This document shows, piece by piece, positions 8,073 through 17,566 of a stretch of 64,000 bases of DNA. Every line of letters begins with the position of its first letter. The first letter of the stretch is position 1. The position numbers were made by a program, and so were the translations under genes. Source of the DNA: Myxococcales bacterium (GTDB lineage Bacteria; Myxococcota_A; Polyangia; Polyangiales; JADJMO01); assembly GCA_016709545.1 (NCBI GenBank), contig JADJMO010000005.1, positions 1 to 64,000 on the forward strand, written 5' to 3'. The notes below the pieces were generated by a model, which saw only the letters and a program-made list of their open reading frames with translations, did no database searches and was not told the origin of the DNA.

Positions 8073-9960
8073 TCACACCTTGGGGACCAGTCTCCCACCC
8101 TTCGGTGCGGGAAGCGGCGTGGAAGCCCGCAGGTAGTCGGCGACGACCGTGGTCAGGAGCTGGAGCGTGGGCGAGGGCACGGGCTCGATGAGCATCGAGT
8201 AGCCGTCGCCGCCGGCGTTGATGAAGTCGTTGGTGACGAGCCCGATCTCCTTCGCATCGTCCTTCGCGATCACCGTGCCGTCGTCCAGCGTGACCGAGAC
8301 CACGCGCGACCCGGAGGCTGCGCTGGCGTCGTAGACGACCTTGAAGCCAGCGATCTGCGGGAAGCCGCCGACCGCCGCGGGCAGACCCGCGAAGCCGTTC
8401 TCGAGCGCGGACCACAGCACCGAGCCCTTGATCTTGCGGACCACCACCGCGTTGCCGAATGGCAGCATGTTGAACACGTCGCCGAGCACGATGTCGTAGG
8501 GCGGACCGGCTGCGTAGCCGACGGCGGTGCGGCGCAGGGTCTTGTCGACCGGCGCATAGCTCGAGGGCAACGCGGCCTTGAGGGCGCCGCCGTTCACCAT
8601 CGCGATCTTCGCGCCGAGCGGGGCACAGCGAGAGAGCATCGCGTCCGCCAGGAGGTCACCGAGCTGGGTCTCGCCCACGCGCTCGATCTGCGGCGTGCCC
8701 CCGCGCTTGTACTCCTGATCGACGACGGCGAGCTTCACGTCGAACTTGTCGGGGAGCGACTTGCGATAGGGCTCGAGCAGCGTGTCGGCGGCCGCGTCGC
8801 CCGCCATGACGACCTTCTCGCAGGCGCCCGCTTTGCACGAGAAGCCGTCGGCGCACGCCGTCGAGGGACAGCTGACGACGCACTTCCCGCCCGTGCACGC
8901 GCCGCTCGCGCACTCCGTCGGCAGCGAGCAGCTGGCGCCGACCGGTGGCAGCGAGACCACGGTGCCGATCGCGTCCTTGGACACGGCCGACTTGGCGGTC
9001 ACCTTGCCGTCGACGATCTTGACCTTGGCGACGTGGAACGCCTGCCCGCGCCTTGTTCTGCAGGAGCAGCGCGCCGTTCACCTCGGACGCGACCTGCAGA
9101 TCGGTGTTGTTGCCGATGAACACGTCGACGCCCGTGACCGCCTTGACGAGGTCGACCATCGCCCCCGTCGGGACCCCACCGTCGACCTTGTCGACGCCGC
9201 CGTGCACGAGCGCGACCACCAGCGCCGCGCCCGCGTCGCGCGCCGCCTTGACCGCGCGGTTGGTCGCCGAGATCTGCTCCTCGACCTCGATCGACCCGAC
9301 CTTGCCGGGGAACTGGATCTTGAGGAGCGTGGGCGAGGTGATCCCGAGGATTGCTACCTTGGGCTTGGGCGCGGTGGCGCCGACCTCGGTCATCCAGTAC
9401 GGCACCTGCACCTTGTCGCCGAGCTCCTTGCCGACGTTGAGCAGGTTCGAGGACACGAACTTGTACGTCGCGAGCGGCACGAGCTTCTGCAGGCCCGGTA
9501 TCCCGAGGTCGAAGTTGTGGTTGGCGAAGGTGGTCGCCGTGAGGCCGAGCAGACCGAGCCCCTTGATCGCCGGATCGTCGTCGAACGCGGACGAGAGGAC
9601 GGGCGTACCACCGAACTCGTCACCCGCCGTCAGCAGGAGCACGTCGTCCTTGGTGGCCGCGCGTTCGGCCTTGAAATACGCGGACAGGGTGGCGAGGCCC
9701 CCGTAGGTCGTGGCCGTCGTCGTCGTCGTGACCGTGACCGGATCCAGCTGGCCCTGCCACGCGGTCAGGGTGAGCAACGTGACGTCGGCGGTTCCCTCGG
9801 CCTTGACGACCGGCGTGTCGGTCGGCGCGTCGCCGCCCGTGTCACCGACGGTGCCCGTATCCGGCGTCGCGGGCGGAGGGTCGTCCGAGGAGCACCCGAT
9901 CGCGGGCGACAAGCCGAACGCAAGCGCAGAGGAAGCCAAAAAGCAGCGAAAGCGTGTCAC
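8073..9960 (-). CDS. 5'-nucleotidase/2',3'-cyclic phosphodiesterase-like lipoprotein (frameshifted)
   Basis: About 628 aa after correction. Lipobox SPAIGC, then an Asp/Thr/Pro-rich spacer. The metallophosphoesterase domain keeps GDEFGGTPVLSS and NHNFDLG and an ALVHGG segment, but where the family has DxHG it reads TAWQGQLDP, so the first metal-binding Asp and His seem to be missing. A Cys-rich insert (CSLPTECASGACTGGKC and more) follows, then a good C-terminal 5'-nucleotidase domain (ERVGETQLGDLLADAM, MVNGGALKAALP, NDFINAGGDGY). The frame breaks at about 9039-9053, in G/C runs; restoration would read NKGAGRAFHVAKV. Exported, acting on nucleotides if active. GTG start at 9960. Confidence 0.75.
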
Positions 9961-9966
9961 CCCGGA

Positions 9967-9996
9967 AGTGTGGGCCGGCGCAATGCGCAGTGTCAA
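9967..9996 (-). promoter_or_regulatory. TTGACA-18-CACACT promoter candidate
   Basis: On the minus strand TTGACA (9996-9991) is followed after 18 nt by CACACT (9972-9967). The box ends 6 nt before the GTG at 9960, so transcription would begin at or near the start codon. Confidence 0.4.
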
Positions 9997-10143
9997 TCGG
10001 TTTGCCCCGTTCGACACCACCCTGTCACGCAGGCGGCGCGCAGACTGGCACAACACGCGATCGGGGCGTCGGCGGCGGGCGTGCCACGCACCCCGCGTCG
10101 AGGCGAATTCGAGCGTTGGCGTGATTCCTGACTGGGGAGGGCG

Positions 10144-12315
10144 ATGGCCGTCCTCGAGCGTCCCCTCGCGCTGAGCTTGCTCGCCGCGCGGGTCAAGTCC
10201 ACCACCGCGGTCGCCACCGCGATCGCCGTGCTCACCCTGGCGCACGCGCTGTACTACGCGCCGCGCGTCGTCGACGACCTCTTCATCTCGCTCCGCTACG
10301 CGGAGAACCTCGCGCACGGGCGCGGCCTCGTCTTCAACGTCGGCGAGCGCGTCGAAGGCTTCTCGAGCCCGCTGTGGGTGCTCCTGCAGGCCGTCGGGCT
10401 GCGCCTCGGCGTCGAGGGCGTGCTGTTCACCAAGCTGCTCGGGCTCGGTTCGCTGGTCGCGCTGCACTTCGCCCTGCACCGGTTCGTGCGCGAGCTCTTC
10501 GGCGTCGACGGCGTGCTCGCCCTCTTGCCGAACGCGTTCCTCGGCTTCAACAGCTTCTTCCTCGCGTGGAGCGGGCTCGGGCTCGAGACGCCGCTCGTCT
10601 CTGCCTTGATCCTCGCGTCGTTCGTGCTCGTGCGGCGCCACGTGGAGGGCCACGCTCGCCGCCGATCCGCGCTCGCCGCGCTCGTGGGCCTCGCGACCGT
10701 GCGCCCGGAAGGCCCGCTGTGGGTCGCGGTGGTGCTCGGCTGCGAGCTCGCGGCGACGCCGTTCGGGGCACGGGCGCGGCTACGAGCCTGGGCCGCCCTC
10801 GCGCTCGGCGTGGCCCTCGCGGGGGGTGCGCTGCTCCTGGCGCGCCGCGGTTACTATGGCGCCTTCCTGCCCAACACCTACCTCGTGAAGGGCGCCGACG
10901 CCGCGCGCGACCTCGCGCGCCTCGCGCCGCTCTACGGGCAGGGCTCCGCGCCGATCGAGCGCTTCGTGTTCCTGGGTGGCGCCGTGCTCCTCGCGGTCGC
11001 GGCGGTCCGACGGGCGCGCCTCGCGGGGATCGCGATCGCGTTGACGACGATGGCGTTCACCGTCCACGTGGAGAAGGACTGGATGCCCGGCCTCCGCCAC
11101 CTGCTGCCGCTCACCGTGGTGGCGCCGGTCGGGTTCGCGTGGGCCGCGCACGAGCTCCTCCGGAGGCGGCACCTGCTCGCGACCCTCGCGGCCGTCGGCC
11201 TCGTCACCTGCGTGGGGAGCGCCGCGCTGGTCGTCGCGAGGGTCGACGCGCGCAACGTGCAGGACCCGTTCGCGGACGGGCGCTGGAACAAGCGCAAGTC
11301 GCTCTCGCTGTGGAGCGACACGTGGGCCGCGCTGCGCCGCCGCGAGCCGGCGCACGTCGCCGCGATGGACGCGTTCCAGATGGGCATGATCACGCAGAAC
11401 TACCGCCTGCTCGAGGCGTCGGCCGATCCCCTCCCGGACAGCTGGTACGTCGGACGGGACATCGGCAAGGTCGGCTACTACGTCGACGCGCGGGTGTTCG
11501 ACACCGCGGGCCTCTTCACGCCCGCGGTGGTGCGCGACGCCTCGTGGCGGGTGTTCCGGCGGCCGAGCGGCCCGCTGCTCGACGCCGTGGTCCGGCTGCG
11601 GCCGGTCGCGCTGGAGCTCTACGAGCAGTGGCCGATCGAGTTCGCGCGCGAACCGTCGCGGCTCTCCGGCCTCTCGGTCACCGCGGGCTCGCTGGCCGTA
11701 CCCGTCGATCTCGAGCGCCAGGGCGCGGGGCCGGAGCCCGAGGAGATCCTGCGCCGCTACGAGCGCTCGCTCGCCAAGTTCCCGCGGGCGTTCTACCTCG
11801 CCACGCTGTACGGCGAGAGCGTGGGCGCCGCGATGGAGAAGCGCACCCGCATCGTGCGCGCGGTCGTCGACGACCTGCGCGCCATGGGAGAGCCTCCCTC
11901 CGACGCGCTCGGCGCGGGCGTCGTCCTCGGCAACGAGGTGACGAGCCGCGGCTGCACGCTGGTCGCCCCGAGCGTCGTGCGCCCGGGCGCCGAGGTGGTC
12001 GTGCGCTGCTGGCTCGACGTGAACAAGGCCACCCTGCAGCCCTGGACCCTGTTCGTGCACTTCGTCGACGCGGGTGGGCGACGGGTGTTCTCGGCCGACC
12101 ACACCCCGGGCGGTGGCCTCACGCCGAGCACCAAGTGGCGCGACGGGCAGCGCGTGCGGGATGCGCATCGATTCACTGTGCCGAGCGTGCCGGCCGGCGA
12201 CTACCAGATGATCTTCGGCCTCTACGGGAACGGCACGCGCGCCTCGACGAGCGGGCCCGGCAGCACGATCGACCAGGCGATCCGCGGCCCGACGCTCCAC
12301 GTCTCGTCGCCGTGA
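10144..12315 (+). CDS. GT-C type membrane glycosyltransferase (AftB-like)
   Basis: 723 aa with roughly ten hydrophobic segments in the first 400 residues and a soluble C-terminal part. The first periplasmic loop (DDLFISLRYAENLAHGRG, then VFNVGERVEGFSSPLW) matches the Asp-Asp loop of GT-C transferases such as actinobacterial AftB and related polyprenyl-phosphate-sugar mannosyl/arabinosyl transferases. It would move a sugar from a lipid-linked donor to an envelope acceptor at the periplasmic face. The C-terminal 150 residues look beta-rich and may bind carbohydrate. Start ATG 10144 follows a GGGAGG Shine-Dalgarno. The acceptor cannot be told from the sequence. Confidence 0.7.
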   Translation: MAVLERPLALSLLAARVKSTTAVATAIAVLTLAHALYYAPRVVDDLFISLRYAENLAHGRGLVFNVGERVEGFSSPLWVLLQAVGLRLGVEGVLFTKLLGLGSLVALHFALHRFVRELFGVDGVLALLPNAFLGFNSFFLAWSGLGLETPLVSALILASFVLVRRHVEGHARRRSALAALVGLATVRPEGPLWVAVVLGCELAATPFGARARLRAWAALALGVALAGGALLLARRGYYGAFLPNTYLVKGADAARDLARLAPLYGQGSAPIERFVFLGGAVLLAVAAVRRARLAGIAIALTTMAFTVHVEKDWMPGLRHLLPLTVVAPVGFAWAAHELLRRRHLLATLAAVGLVTCVGSAALVVARVDARNVQDPFADGRWNKRKSLSLWSDTWAALRRREPAHVAAMDAFQMGMITQNYRLLEASADPLPDSWYVGRDIGKVGYYVDARVFDTAGLFTPAVVRDASWRVFRRPSGPLLDAVVRLRPVALELYEQWPIEFAREPSRLSGLSVTAGSLAVPVDLERQGAGPEPEEILRRYERSLAKFPRAFYLATLYGESVGAAMEKRTRIVRAVVDDLRAMGEPPSDALGAGVVLGNEVTSRGCTLVAPSVVRPGAEVVVRCWLDVNKATLQPWTLFVHFVDAGGRRVFSADHTPGGGLTPSTKWRDGQRVRDAHRFTVPSVPAGDYQMIFGLYGNGTRASTSGPGSTIDQAIRGPTLHVSSP

Positions 12316-12410
12316 AGGGCCGGCGAACGACTGGTATCACCACACTGGTATCACCAGATCGCCTGCGAATTTCCTTCGATCATGCGGTCTCCGTGCGCTA
12401 ATGCCCGCGC

Positions 12411-13463
12411 ATGGGCCTCGTCATCGCCGGCACCGGGCGGCACCTCCCGGAAACGGTCGTCACCAACGACGACCTCGGTCGCGTGATGGACACCAACGAC
12501 GAGTGGATCCGTCAGCGCACCGGCATCCACGAGCGCCACTTCGCGGCCGACGGCGAGGGCGCGAGCGATCTCGGCGCCGCCGCGGCCCGGCGAGCCCTCG
12601 CGAGTGCGCGCCTCGCGCCCGAAGACCTCGACTACGTGATCATGGCCACCATGACCCCGGACCACCACTTCCCGGGGCCGGCGGCGATGGTGGCCGCCAA
12701 GCTCGGCCTGCACTCGACCCCCTGCCTCGACGTGCGCCAGCAGTGCGCCTCGTTCGTCTACCAGCTGCAGCTCGCGCACGCGCTGATGATGGCCGGCCAG
12801 GCGCGCACCATCCTCGTGGTCGGCGCCGAGGCCCACGCGGGCTTCATGCCCTGGAACGACTGGGACTACCTCACGGGCAAGGGCGGCAGCGCGCCCGACG
12901 AGGCGGCGTTCGCCCGGGCCACCGAGCACCGCGGCCTCGCCATCCTGTTCGGCGACGGCGCCGGCGCGGTGGTGCTCCGTCGCACCGACGACGACCGCCG
13001 CGGCGTGGTGGGCGTGGACGTCCACTCCGACGGACGGCACTTCGAGGAGATCCACATCCCCTCCGGCTTCACGCGCCGCCCCTACCAGACCGCCGAGATG
13101 GTCCAGAACGACCTCCACATCCCCCGCATGAAGGGTCGCGAGCTGTTCAAGCTCGCGGTGACGCGGCTCCCGGCGAGCGTGCGCGCGCTCTGCCACAAGA
13201 CCCAGACCCGCCTCGAGGACATCGACCTCTTCGTGGCACACCAGGCCAACGATCGGATCAACGGCGCGGTCCGCAACGCGCTCGAGCTGCCCGCCGAGAA
13301 GGTGCCGAGCAACATCGCCAAGCTCGGGAACACCTCCTCGGCGACCATCCCGATTCTCCTCGACGAGCTCGCCGAGCAGGGCCGCCTCGGGCCCGACCAG
13401 CTGATCTGCTTCCTCGCCCTCGGCGCCGGCCTCCACTGGGGCTCCGCGCTCCTGCGCACCTAG
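12411..13463 (+). CDS. 3-oxoacyl-ACP synthase III family protein
   Basis: 350 aa, typical FabH length. Thiolase fold with the Cys-His-Asn triad: C112 in DVRQQCASFVYQL, H277 in VAHQAN and N307 in GNTSSAT. N-terminal TNDEWIRQRTGI and C-terminal FLALGAGLHWGSALL are family hallmarks. It condenses an acyl-CoA or acyl-ACP with malonyl-ACP, starting fatty acid or related lipid synthesis in the cytoplasm. An insertion at about 148-172 (NDWDYLTGKGGSAPDE) and the DVRQQC active site fit the FabH-like (OleA/HMG-synthase-like) branch as well as housekeeping FabH, and no fab cluster surrounds it, so I leave the symbol blank. Confidence 0.8.
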   Translation: MGLVIAGTGRHLPETVVTNDDLGRVMDTNDEWIRQRTGIHERHFAADGEGASDLGAAAARRALASARLAPEDLDYVIMATMTPDHHFPGPAAMVAAKLGLHSTPCLDVRQQCASFVYQLQLAHALMMAGQARTILVVGAEAHAGFMPWNDWDYLTGKGGSAPDEAAFARATEHRGLAILFGDGAGAVVLRRTDDDRRGVVGVDVHSDGRHFEEIHIPSGFTRRPYQTAEMVQNDLHIPRMKGRELFKLAVTRLPASVRALCHKTQTRLEDIDLFVAHQANDRINGAVRNALELPAEKVPSNIAKLGNTSSATIPILLDELAEQGRLGPDQLICFLALGAGLHWGSALLRT

Positions 13464-13495
13464 CGACTCGACAGCCGCGCGCCCGCGGGGCAAGA

Positions 13496-14284
13496 ATGCG
13501 CCCGATGCCCGCCGAGCAGCACCGTCGCGCCGCCGCGCTCGCCCTGTGGGCGGCGGTGACCCTGGGGTGCACCCGCGAGGTCGCAGCGGGCCTCGACGAG
13601 CCCGACGCCAACCGCGGCGTCGTCGCGCTCGCCCGGGCCGGCGTCGACGCCGAGAAGGAGGTCGACCCCACGAGCGAGGGCCGCTTCCGCCTGGTGGTGG
13701 GGCGCGACGAGGCCACCCTCGCGATCTCGGTGCTGGCGGGCGAGGAGATCCCGCGGCCCAAGGCGCCGGCCATCGCCCAGGGCTCGTCGCTCGTCACTTC
13801 ACCGGAGGCCGACCGCGCGGCCCGCATCGCCGCGACGGCGGCGCAGCTCGAACGGTCGCTCGCCTCGATCGACGGCGTGCACGACGCGCGCGTCCACCTC
13901 GACGTCCCGGTCGTGGATCCGCTCGGCGCCGCCCTCGCGGGCGACGGGAAGTCCCTGCACCCGACCGCGTCGGTCCTGCTCCGTCACCGCGGCGCGGCCT
14001 CGCCGATCGCCGACGCCGAGATCAAGAAGCTCGTGGCCGGCGCCGTGTCGGGCCTCGCGGCGGCCGACGTCGCCGTCGTCGTGGTGCCGATCGCGGCCGC
14101 CGCCAAGGCGGGCGATCGCGAGATCGCCCACGTGGGCCCCATCGCCGTCACCCGCGGCTCGCTCGGCACGCTGAAGCTCGTGCTCGCCGGATCGCTGGGC
14201 CTCCTCCTGCTCCTGTCGGTCGCGGTGCTCACGCTCGCCGGACGGCTGCGCCGCTCGCGCGAAGCGCCGGAGCCCGCCGCGTGA
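13496..14284 (+). CDS. SctJ/FliF-family ring lipoprotein (orphan)
   Basis: 262 aa. Lipobox LGC near residue 24, then the two-domain ring-building motif of SctJ/YscJ: VVALARAGVDAEKEVD, then ISVLAGEEIPRPK, and the diagnostic SPEADRAARIAATAAQL and SIDGVHDARVHLDVP, then ADAEIKKLVAGAVSGL. One C-terminal membrane helix (about 220-245) and a basic tail. In type III secretion systems this lipoprotein forms the inner-membrane ring. Here no other secretion gene is present; instead it overlaps an MlaF-like ATPase by GTGA and follows a fabH-like gene. So it is an orphan or belongs to a split system. ATG 13505 is an equally good start. Confidence 0.8.
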   Translation: MRPMPAEQHRRAAALALWAAVTLGCTREVAAGLDEPDANRGVVALARAGVDAEKEVDPTSEGRFRLVVGRDEATLAISVLAGEEIPRPKAPAIAQGSSLVTSPEADRAARIAATAAQLERSLASIDGVHDARVHLDVPVVDPLGAALAGDGKSLHPTASVLLRHRGAASPIADAEIKKLVAGAVSGLAAADVAVVVVPIAAAAKAGDREIAHVGPIAVTRGSLGTLKLVLAGSLGLLLLLSVAVLTLAGRLRRSREAPEPAA

Positions 14285-15015
14285 TCAGCATCGAGCACGT
14301 GTCCAAGTCGTTCGGTCATCCGGTGCTGAAGGACGTCTCGTTCCAGGTGCCCGACGGCTGTCTCTACGGGCTCGTCGGGCCCGGCGCCTCCGGCAAGAGC
14401 GTGCTCCTCAAGTGCATCGTCGGCCTCCTGCGCCCGGACGAGGGCAACATCCTGGTCGACGGCGAGGACGTCACCAAGCTCGACGACATGCAGCTCCAGA
14501 AGCTGCGCCTCAAGTTCGGGATGCTGTTCCAGAACAACGCGCTCTTCGACTACCTGCCCGTGGCCGAGAACATCGCGTTCCCCCTGCGCCGGCTCTACGA
14601 CCTGCCCGAGGAGGAGATCGCTTCCCGCGTGGCCGAGCGCCTCGCCCGCATGGCCCTCTCGGGGTTCGAGCAGCGCGCCGTGGGTGGCCTCTCGGGCGGA
14701 CAGAAGAAGCGCATCGGCGTCGCCCGCGCCACCGTGACCCGCGCGCCGATCATCCTCTACGACGAGCCGGCGGCGGGGCTCGATCCGGTGACCTCGCAGA
14801 AGATCTTCAACCTCCTGCGCGAGGAGCAGCGCGCGTCGAACGCCACGGTGGTGATGGTGTCGAGCGACGTGGACCGCCTGCTCACCGTGACCGACCGCGT
14901 CGGCATGATGCTGCGGGGCCAGCTGATCTTCGACGGGACGACCGACGAGGTGAAGGCGAGCGCCATCCCGGCCGTGAAGCAGTTCATCTACGGCCTCGAC
15001 GAAGGCCCCCTGTGA
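14281..15015 (+). CDS. MlaF-like ABC transporter ATPase
   Basis: 244 aa from GTG 14281, which overlaps the SctJ-like stop by four bases. Walker A GPGASGKS, Q-loop region FGMLFQNNALFDYLPVAENI, signature LSGGQKKR, Walker B ILYDEPAAGLDP. The QNNALFDYLPVAENIAFPLR stretch is characteristic of the MlaF/Ttg2A branch, which drives phospholipid transport that maintains outer-membrane asymmetry. The final switch position has SSDVDR in place of a usual H-loop His. Partner permease and MlaD-type genes are not adjacent. Overlap with the ring lipoprotein suggests a shared transcript. Confidence 0.8.
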   Translation: MISIEHVSKSFGHPVLKDVSFQVPDGCLYGLVGPGASGKSVLLKCIVGLLRPDEGNILVDGEDVTKLDDMQLQKLRLKFGMLFQNNALFDYLPVAENIAFPLRRLYDLPEEEIASRVAERLARMALSGFEQRAVGGLSGGQKKRIGVARATVTRAPIILYDEPAAGLDPVTSQKIFNLLREEQRASNATVVMVSSDVDRLLTVTDRVGMMLRGQLIFDGTTDEVKASAIPAVKQFIYGLDEGPL

Positions 15016-15074
15016 CCGGGCAGCCGAAGCAGTAGCCGGAGGGCCGTGGTTGCAGTAGAACGCGGCGATCCGAG

Positions 15075-15656
15075 ATGGAAGCGACGTTCGCGGTGGGGGA
15101 GACGCACAGCCTCGAGCTGTTCGTCGGCGACATCACCAGACAGAGCACCGACGCGATCGTCTCCGCGGCGAACGCCCTCCTGCTCGGCGGTGGTGGCGTC
15201 GACGGCGCGATCCACAAGGCGGCCGGGCCGCGCCTGTTCGAAGCGTGCCGCGCCCTCAAGAAGACCCTGCCGGGCGGCGTCCTCGCCGCGGGTGGCGCTG
15301 TCCTCACGGGCGGCTTCGATCTGCCGGCCCGGTTCGTCATCCACGCCGTGGGCCCCATCTACGCCGAGCACGACCCGGCGCGCGCCGCCGAGCTCCTCGA
15401 GAGCTGTTACGTGCAGGCCATCGGCATCGCGCGCCGCGAGGGCCTCGCCTCGATCACCTTCCCGTCGATCTCGACCGGCGTCTACGGCTACCCGGTCGCC
15501 GCCGCAGCCGAGGTCGCCGTGGCCGCAGTGAAGCGCGCGCTCGCGAGCGGCGGTCCCGCCGTCGTGCGCTTCTCGCTGTTCGACCCCGACACCTTCGCTG
15601 CCTATCACGCCGCCGCCGTCGCCGTGCTCGGCGCGCCGCGCGCCGAAGGAGCGTGA
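15075..15656 (+). CDS. Macrodomain O-acetyl-ADP-ribose deacetylase-like protein
   Basis: 193 aa. Whole-length macrodomain: GDITRQSTDAIVSAANA with the ADP-ribose-contacting Asn, LGGGGVDGAIHKAAGP, FVIHAVGP, and SISTGVYGYP for the second phosphate loop. This matches the MacroD/YmdB class, which removes ADP-ribose from proteins or deacetylates O-acetyl-ADP-ribose in the cytoplasm. It sits alone between the MlaF-like gene and livM, seven bases before the latter, so it may be cotranscribed with the transporter, although no functional link is known. Confidence 0.85.
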   Translation: MEATFAVGETHSLELFVGDITRQSTDAIVSAANALLLGGGGVDGAIHKAAGPRLFEACRALKKTLPGGVLAAGGAVLTGGFDLPARFVIHAVGPIYAEHDPARAAELLESCYVQAIGIARREGLASITFPSISTGVYGYPVAAAAEVAVAAVKRALASGGPAVVRFSLFDPDTFAAYHAAAVAVLGAPRAEGA

Positions 15657-15662
15657 GCGGCC

Positions 15663-16781
15663 TTGAAGCGCGTCCCCGCCTGGGTCCTCGTCCTCGTCGG
15701 CTGCGCGGTGTGCGTGGGGCTCGACTACGCCTACAGCGCCACGGTCGCCGCCGACCGCGGCATGAAGTTCTGGCTGATGATCGCGGTCGCCTGCGCCATC
15801 AACGTCCTGTCGGCCACCGCGCTCAACGTGGTCAACGGCATGGCGGGCCAGTTCAGCATCGGCCACGCCGGGTTCGTCGGCCTCGGCGCGTACCTGGGCG
15901 GCGCGGTGGCCGCGTACGTCGCGGTCGCCATGAAGATCCCGCTCGCCGCGCTGCACGACAACCTGTCGTTCGTGCAATCGCTGATCATCGTGCCATGCGT
16001 GGTGGTGCCGGTCGCGGTGGTGTGCGCGGCCGTCGGCTTCGTCGTGGGCCTCCCGAGCCTGCGGCTCCGCGGCGACTACCTCGCCATCGTCACCCTCGGC
16101 TTCAGCGAGATCCTGCGCCTCACGGTGCTCGGCACGGTGGAGGACACGGCCAAGAACCCCATCACCAAGGCCATCGCGGCCCTCGGTGGCTCGCTCGGGT
16201 ATCGCGGCCCCAAGCTCGACGGCGACTTCGTGGGCATCCCCTCGGTGGCCGGCCCGTTCTGGACCGTCGGCATCGCGGCGTTCGCCGTGTTCCTCGCGCT
16301 GCGCCTCAAGCGCTCGGGGTTCGGGCGCGCCCTGCGGGCGGTCCGCGAGGACGAGATCGCGGCCTCCGCCGTCGGTGTCGATCCGGCCCGTTACAAGGTC
16401 ACCGCGTTCGTGCTCGCCGCCGCGGGCGCGGGCATCGCGGGTGCGCTGCTCGCCATCAAGCGCGACGGCCCGGGCATCGTGAGCCCCGCCAACATGCGGT
16501 TCGACAAGTCGTTCGAGGTCATCACCATGGTGATCCTCGGGGGCTCGGGCAGCGTGTCCGGGGCCGCCATCGGCGCCGTGCTCTACACCGCCGTCTTCTA
16601 CCTGAGCGAGGAGGCGCTCAACCAGGCCGCCCGCGCGGGGGTCGGGTTCCTCGCCAACGTCGACGCCGCGGCGCTGCGCATGGCGCTCTTCGCGCTCACC
16701 CTCGTCATCGTGATGCTGGTGCGACCCGAGGGGCTGTTCGGCGAGCGCGAGCTGTTCGAGAAGAAGAGGGTCGCGCGATGA
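15663..16781 (+). CDS. livM: Branched-chain amino acid ABC permease LivM
   Basis: 372 aa with about nine membrane segments. NMVNGMAGQFSIGHAGF-type loop (VVNGMAGQFSIGHAGFVGLG), GLPSLRLRGDYLAIVTLGF and the EAA-like loop GFGRALRAVREDEIAASAVG are diagnostic for LivM. It forms one half of the inner-membrane channel for high-affinity uptake of Leu/Ile/Val or related compounds. TTG 15663 is the printed start; internal starts are possible since the first 20 residues are weakly conserved. livG follows with an ATGA overlap. The partner permease LivH and the binding protein are not next to it. Confidence 0.88.
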   Translation: MKRVPAWVLVLVGCAVCVGLDYAYSATVAADRGMKFWLMIAVACAINVLSATALNVVNGMAGQFSIGHAGFVGLGAYLGGAVAAYVAVAMKIPLAALHDNLSFVQSLIIVPCVVVPVAVVCAAVGFVVGLPSLRLRGDYLAIVTLGFSEILRLTVLGTVEDTAKNPITKAIAALGGSLGYRGPKLDGDFVGIPSVAGPFWTVGIAAFAVFLALRLKRSGFGRALRAVREDEIAASAVGVDPARYKVTAFVLAAAGAGIAGALLAIKRDGPGIVSPANMRFDKSFEVITMVILGGSGSVSGAAIGAVLYTAVFYLSEEALNQAARAGVGFLANVDAAALRMALFALTLVIVMLVRPEGLFGERELFEKKRVAR

Positions 16782-17566
16782 CCGACCTGCTCCGGCTCTC
16801 GTCGGTCGAGAAGCGCTTCGGCGGTCTGCGCGCGGTCGGCGGGGTGTCGTTCGACGTGCCCGAGGGCGGCATCTTCGGCCTCATCGGCCCGAACGGCGCC
16901 GGCAAGACCACCGTCTTCAACCTGATCACCGGCGTCTACCAGGCCGACCAGGGCACGATCCGGCTCGCCGATCGCGAGCTCGTCGGGCTGCAGCCCGCGC
17001 AGATCGCCGCGGCGGGCGTCGCGCGCACGTTCCAGAACATCCGCCTGTTCGCCTCGATGACCGTCCTGGAGAACGTGCTCGTGGCGGGCGAGCTGCGCCG
17101 ACGCTCCCACTTCCTCGGCGAGATCGCGCGCTCCAAGATCGCCCGCGAGGACGAGGAGCTCGTGCGCACGCGCGCCGCCGAGCTGCTCGCGGCGATGGGC
17201 CTCGCGGGGCAAGAAGAGGCGATGGCCACCTCGCTGCCGTACGGCTCGCAGCGGCGCCTCGAGATCGCGCGCGCCCTCATGCTCGCGCCGAAGCTGCTCC
17301 TGCTCGACGAGCCGGCCGCGGGCCTCAACTACGGCGAGGCCGAGACCCTCAAGGAGCAGATCCGCTCGCTGCGCGACCGCTACGAGCTCACCGTGGTGCT
17401 CGTCGAGCACAACATGCAGGTGGTCATGGGCGTGTGCGAGCGCATCCACGTGCTCGACCACGGCATCACCCTCGCCGAGGGCACCCCCGCCGAGATCAAG
17501 AGCCACCCGAAGGTCATCGCCGCCTACCTGGGCGAAGACCTCGACGAGGCGGAGGCCGAGGCATGA
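16778..17566 (+). CDS. livG: Branched-chain amino acid ABC ATPase LivG
   Basis: 262 aa. KRFGGLRAVGGVSFDV, Walker A GPNGAGKT, Q-loop ARTFQNIRLF (typical LivG), an unusual signature region (SLPYGSQRRLEIARAL, where YGSQ replaces the usual SGGQ and is normal in LivG), Walker B LLLLDEPAAGLN and H-loop VLVEHNM. It energises amino acid uptake with LivF. Overlaps livM and livF by ATGA on each side, so translation is coupled. Confidence 0.9.
   Translation: MTDLLRLSSVEKRFGGLRAVGGVSFDVPEGGIFGLIGPNGAGKTTVFNLITGVYQADQGTIRLADRELVGLQPAQIAAAGVARTFQNIRLFASMTVLENVLVAGELRRRSHFLGEIARSKIAREDEELVRTRAAELLAAMGLAGQEEAMATSLPYGSQRRLEIARALMLAPKLLLLDEPAAGLNYGEAETLKEQIRSLRDRYELTVVLVEHNMQVVMGVCERIHVLDHGITLAEGTPAEIKSHPKVIAAYLGEDLDEAEAEA

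Noticed and set aside
13496..15015. A complete type III secretion system
   Set aside because: Only the SctJ-like gene is present; no ATPase, export gate or secretin nearby.
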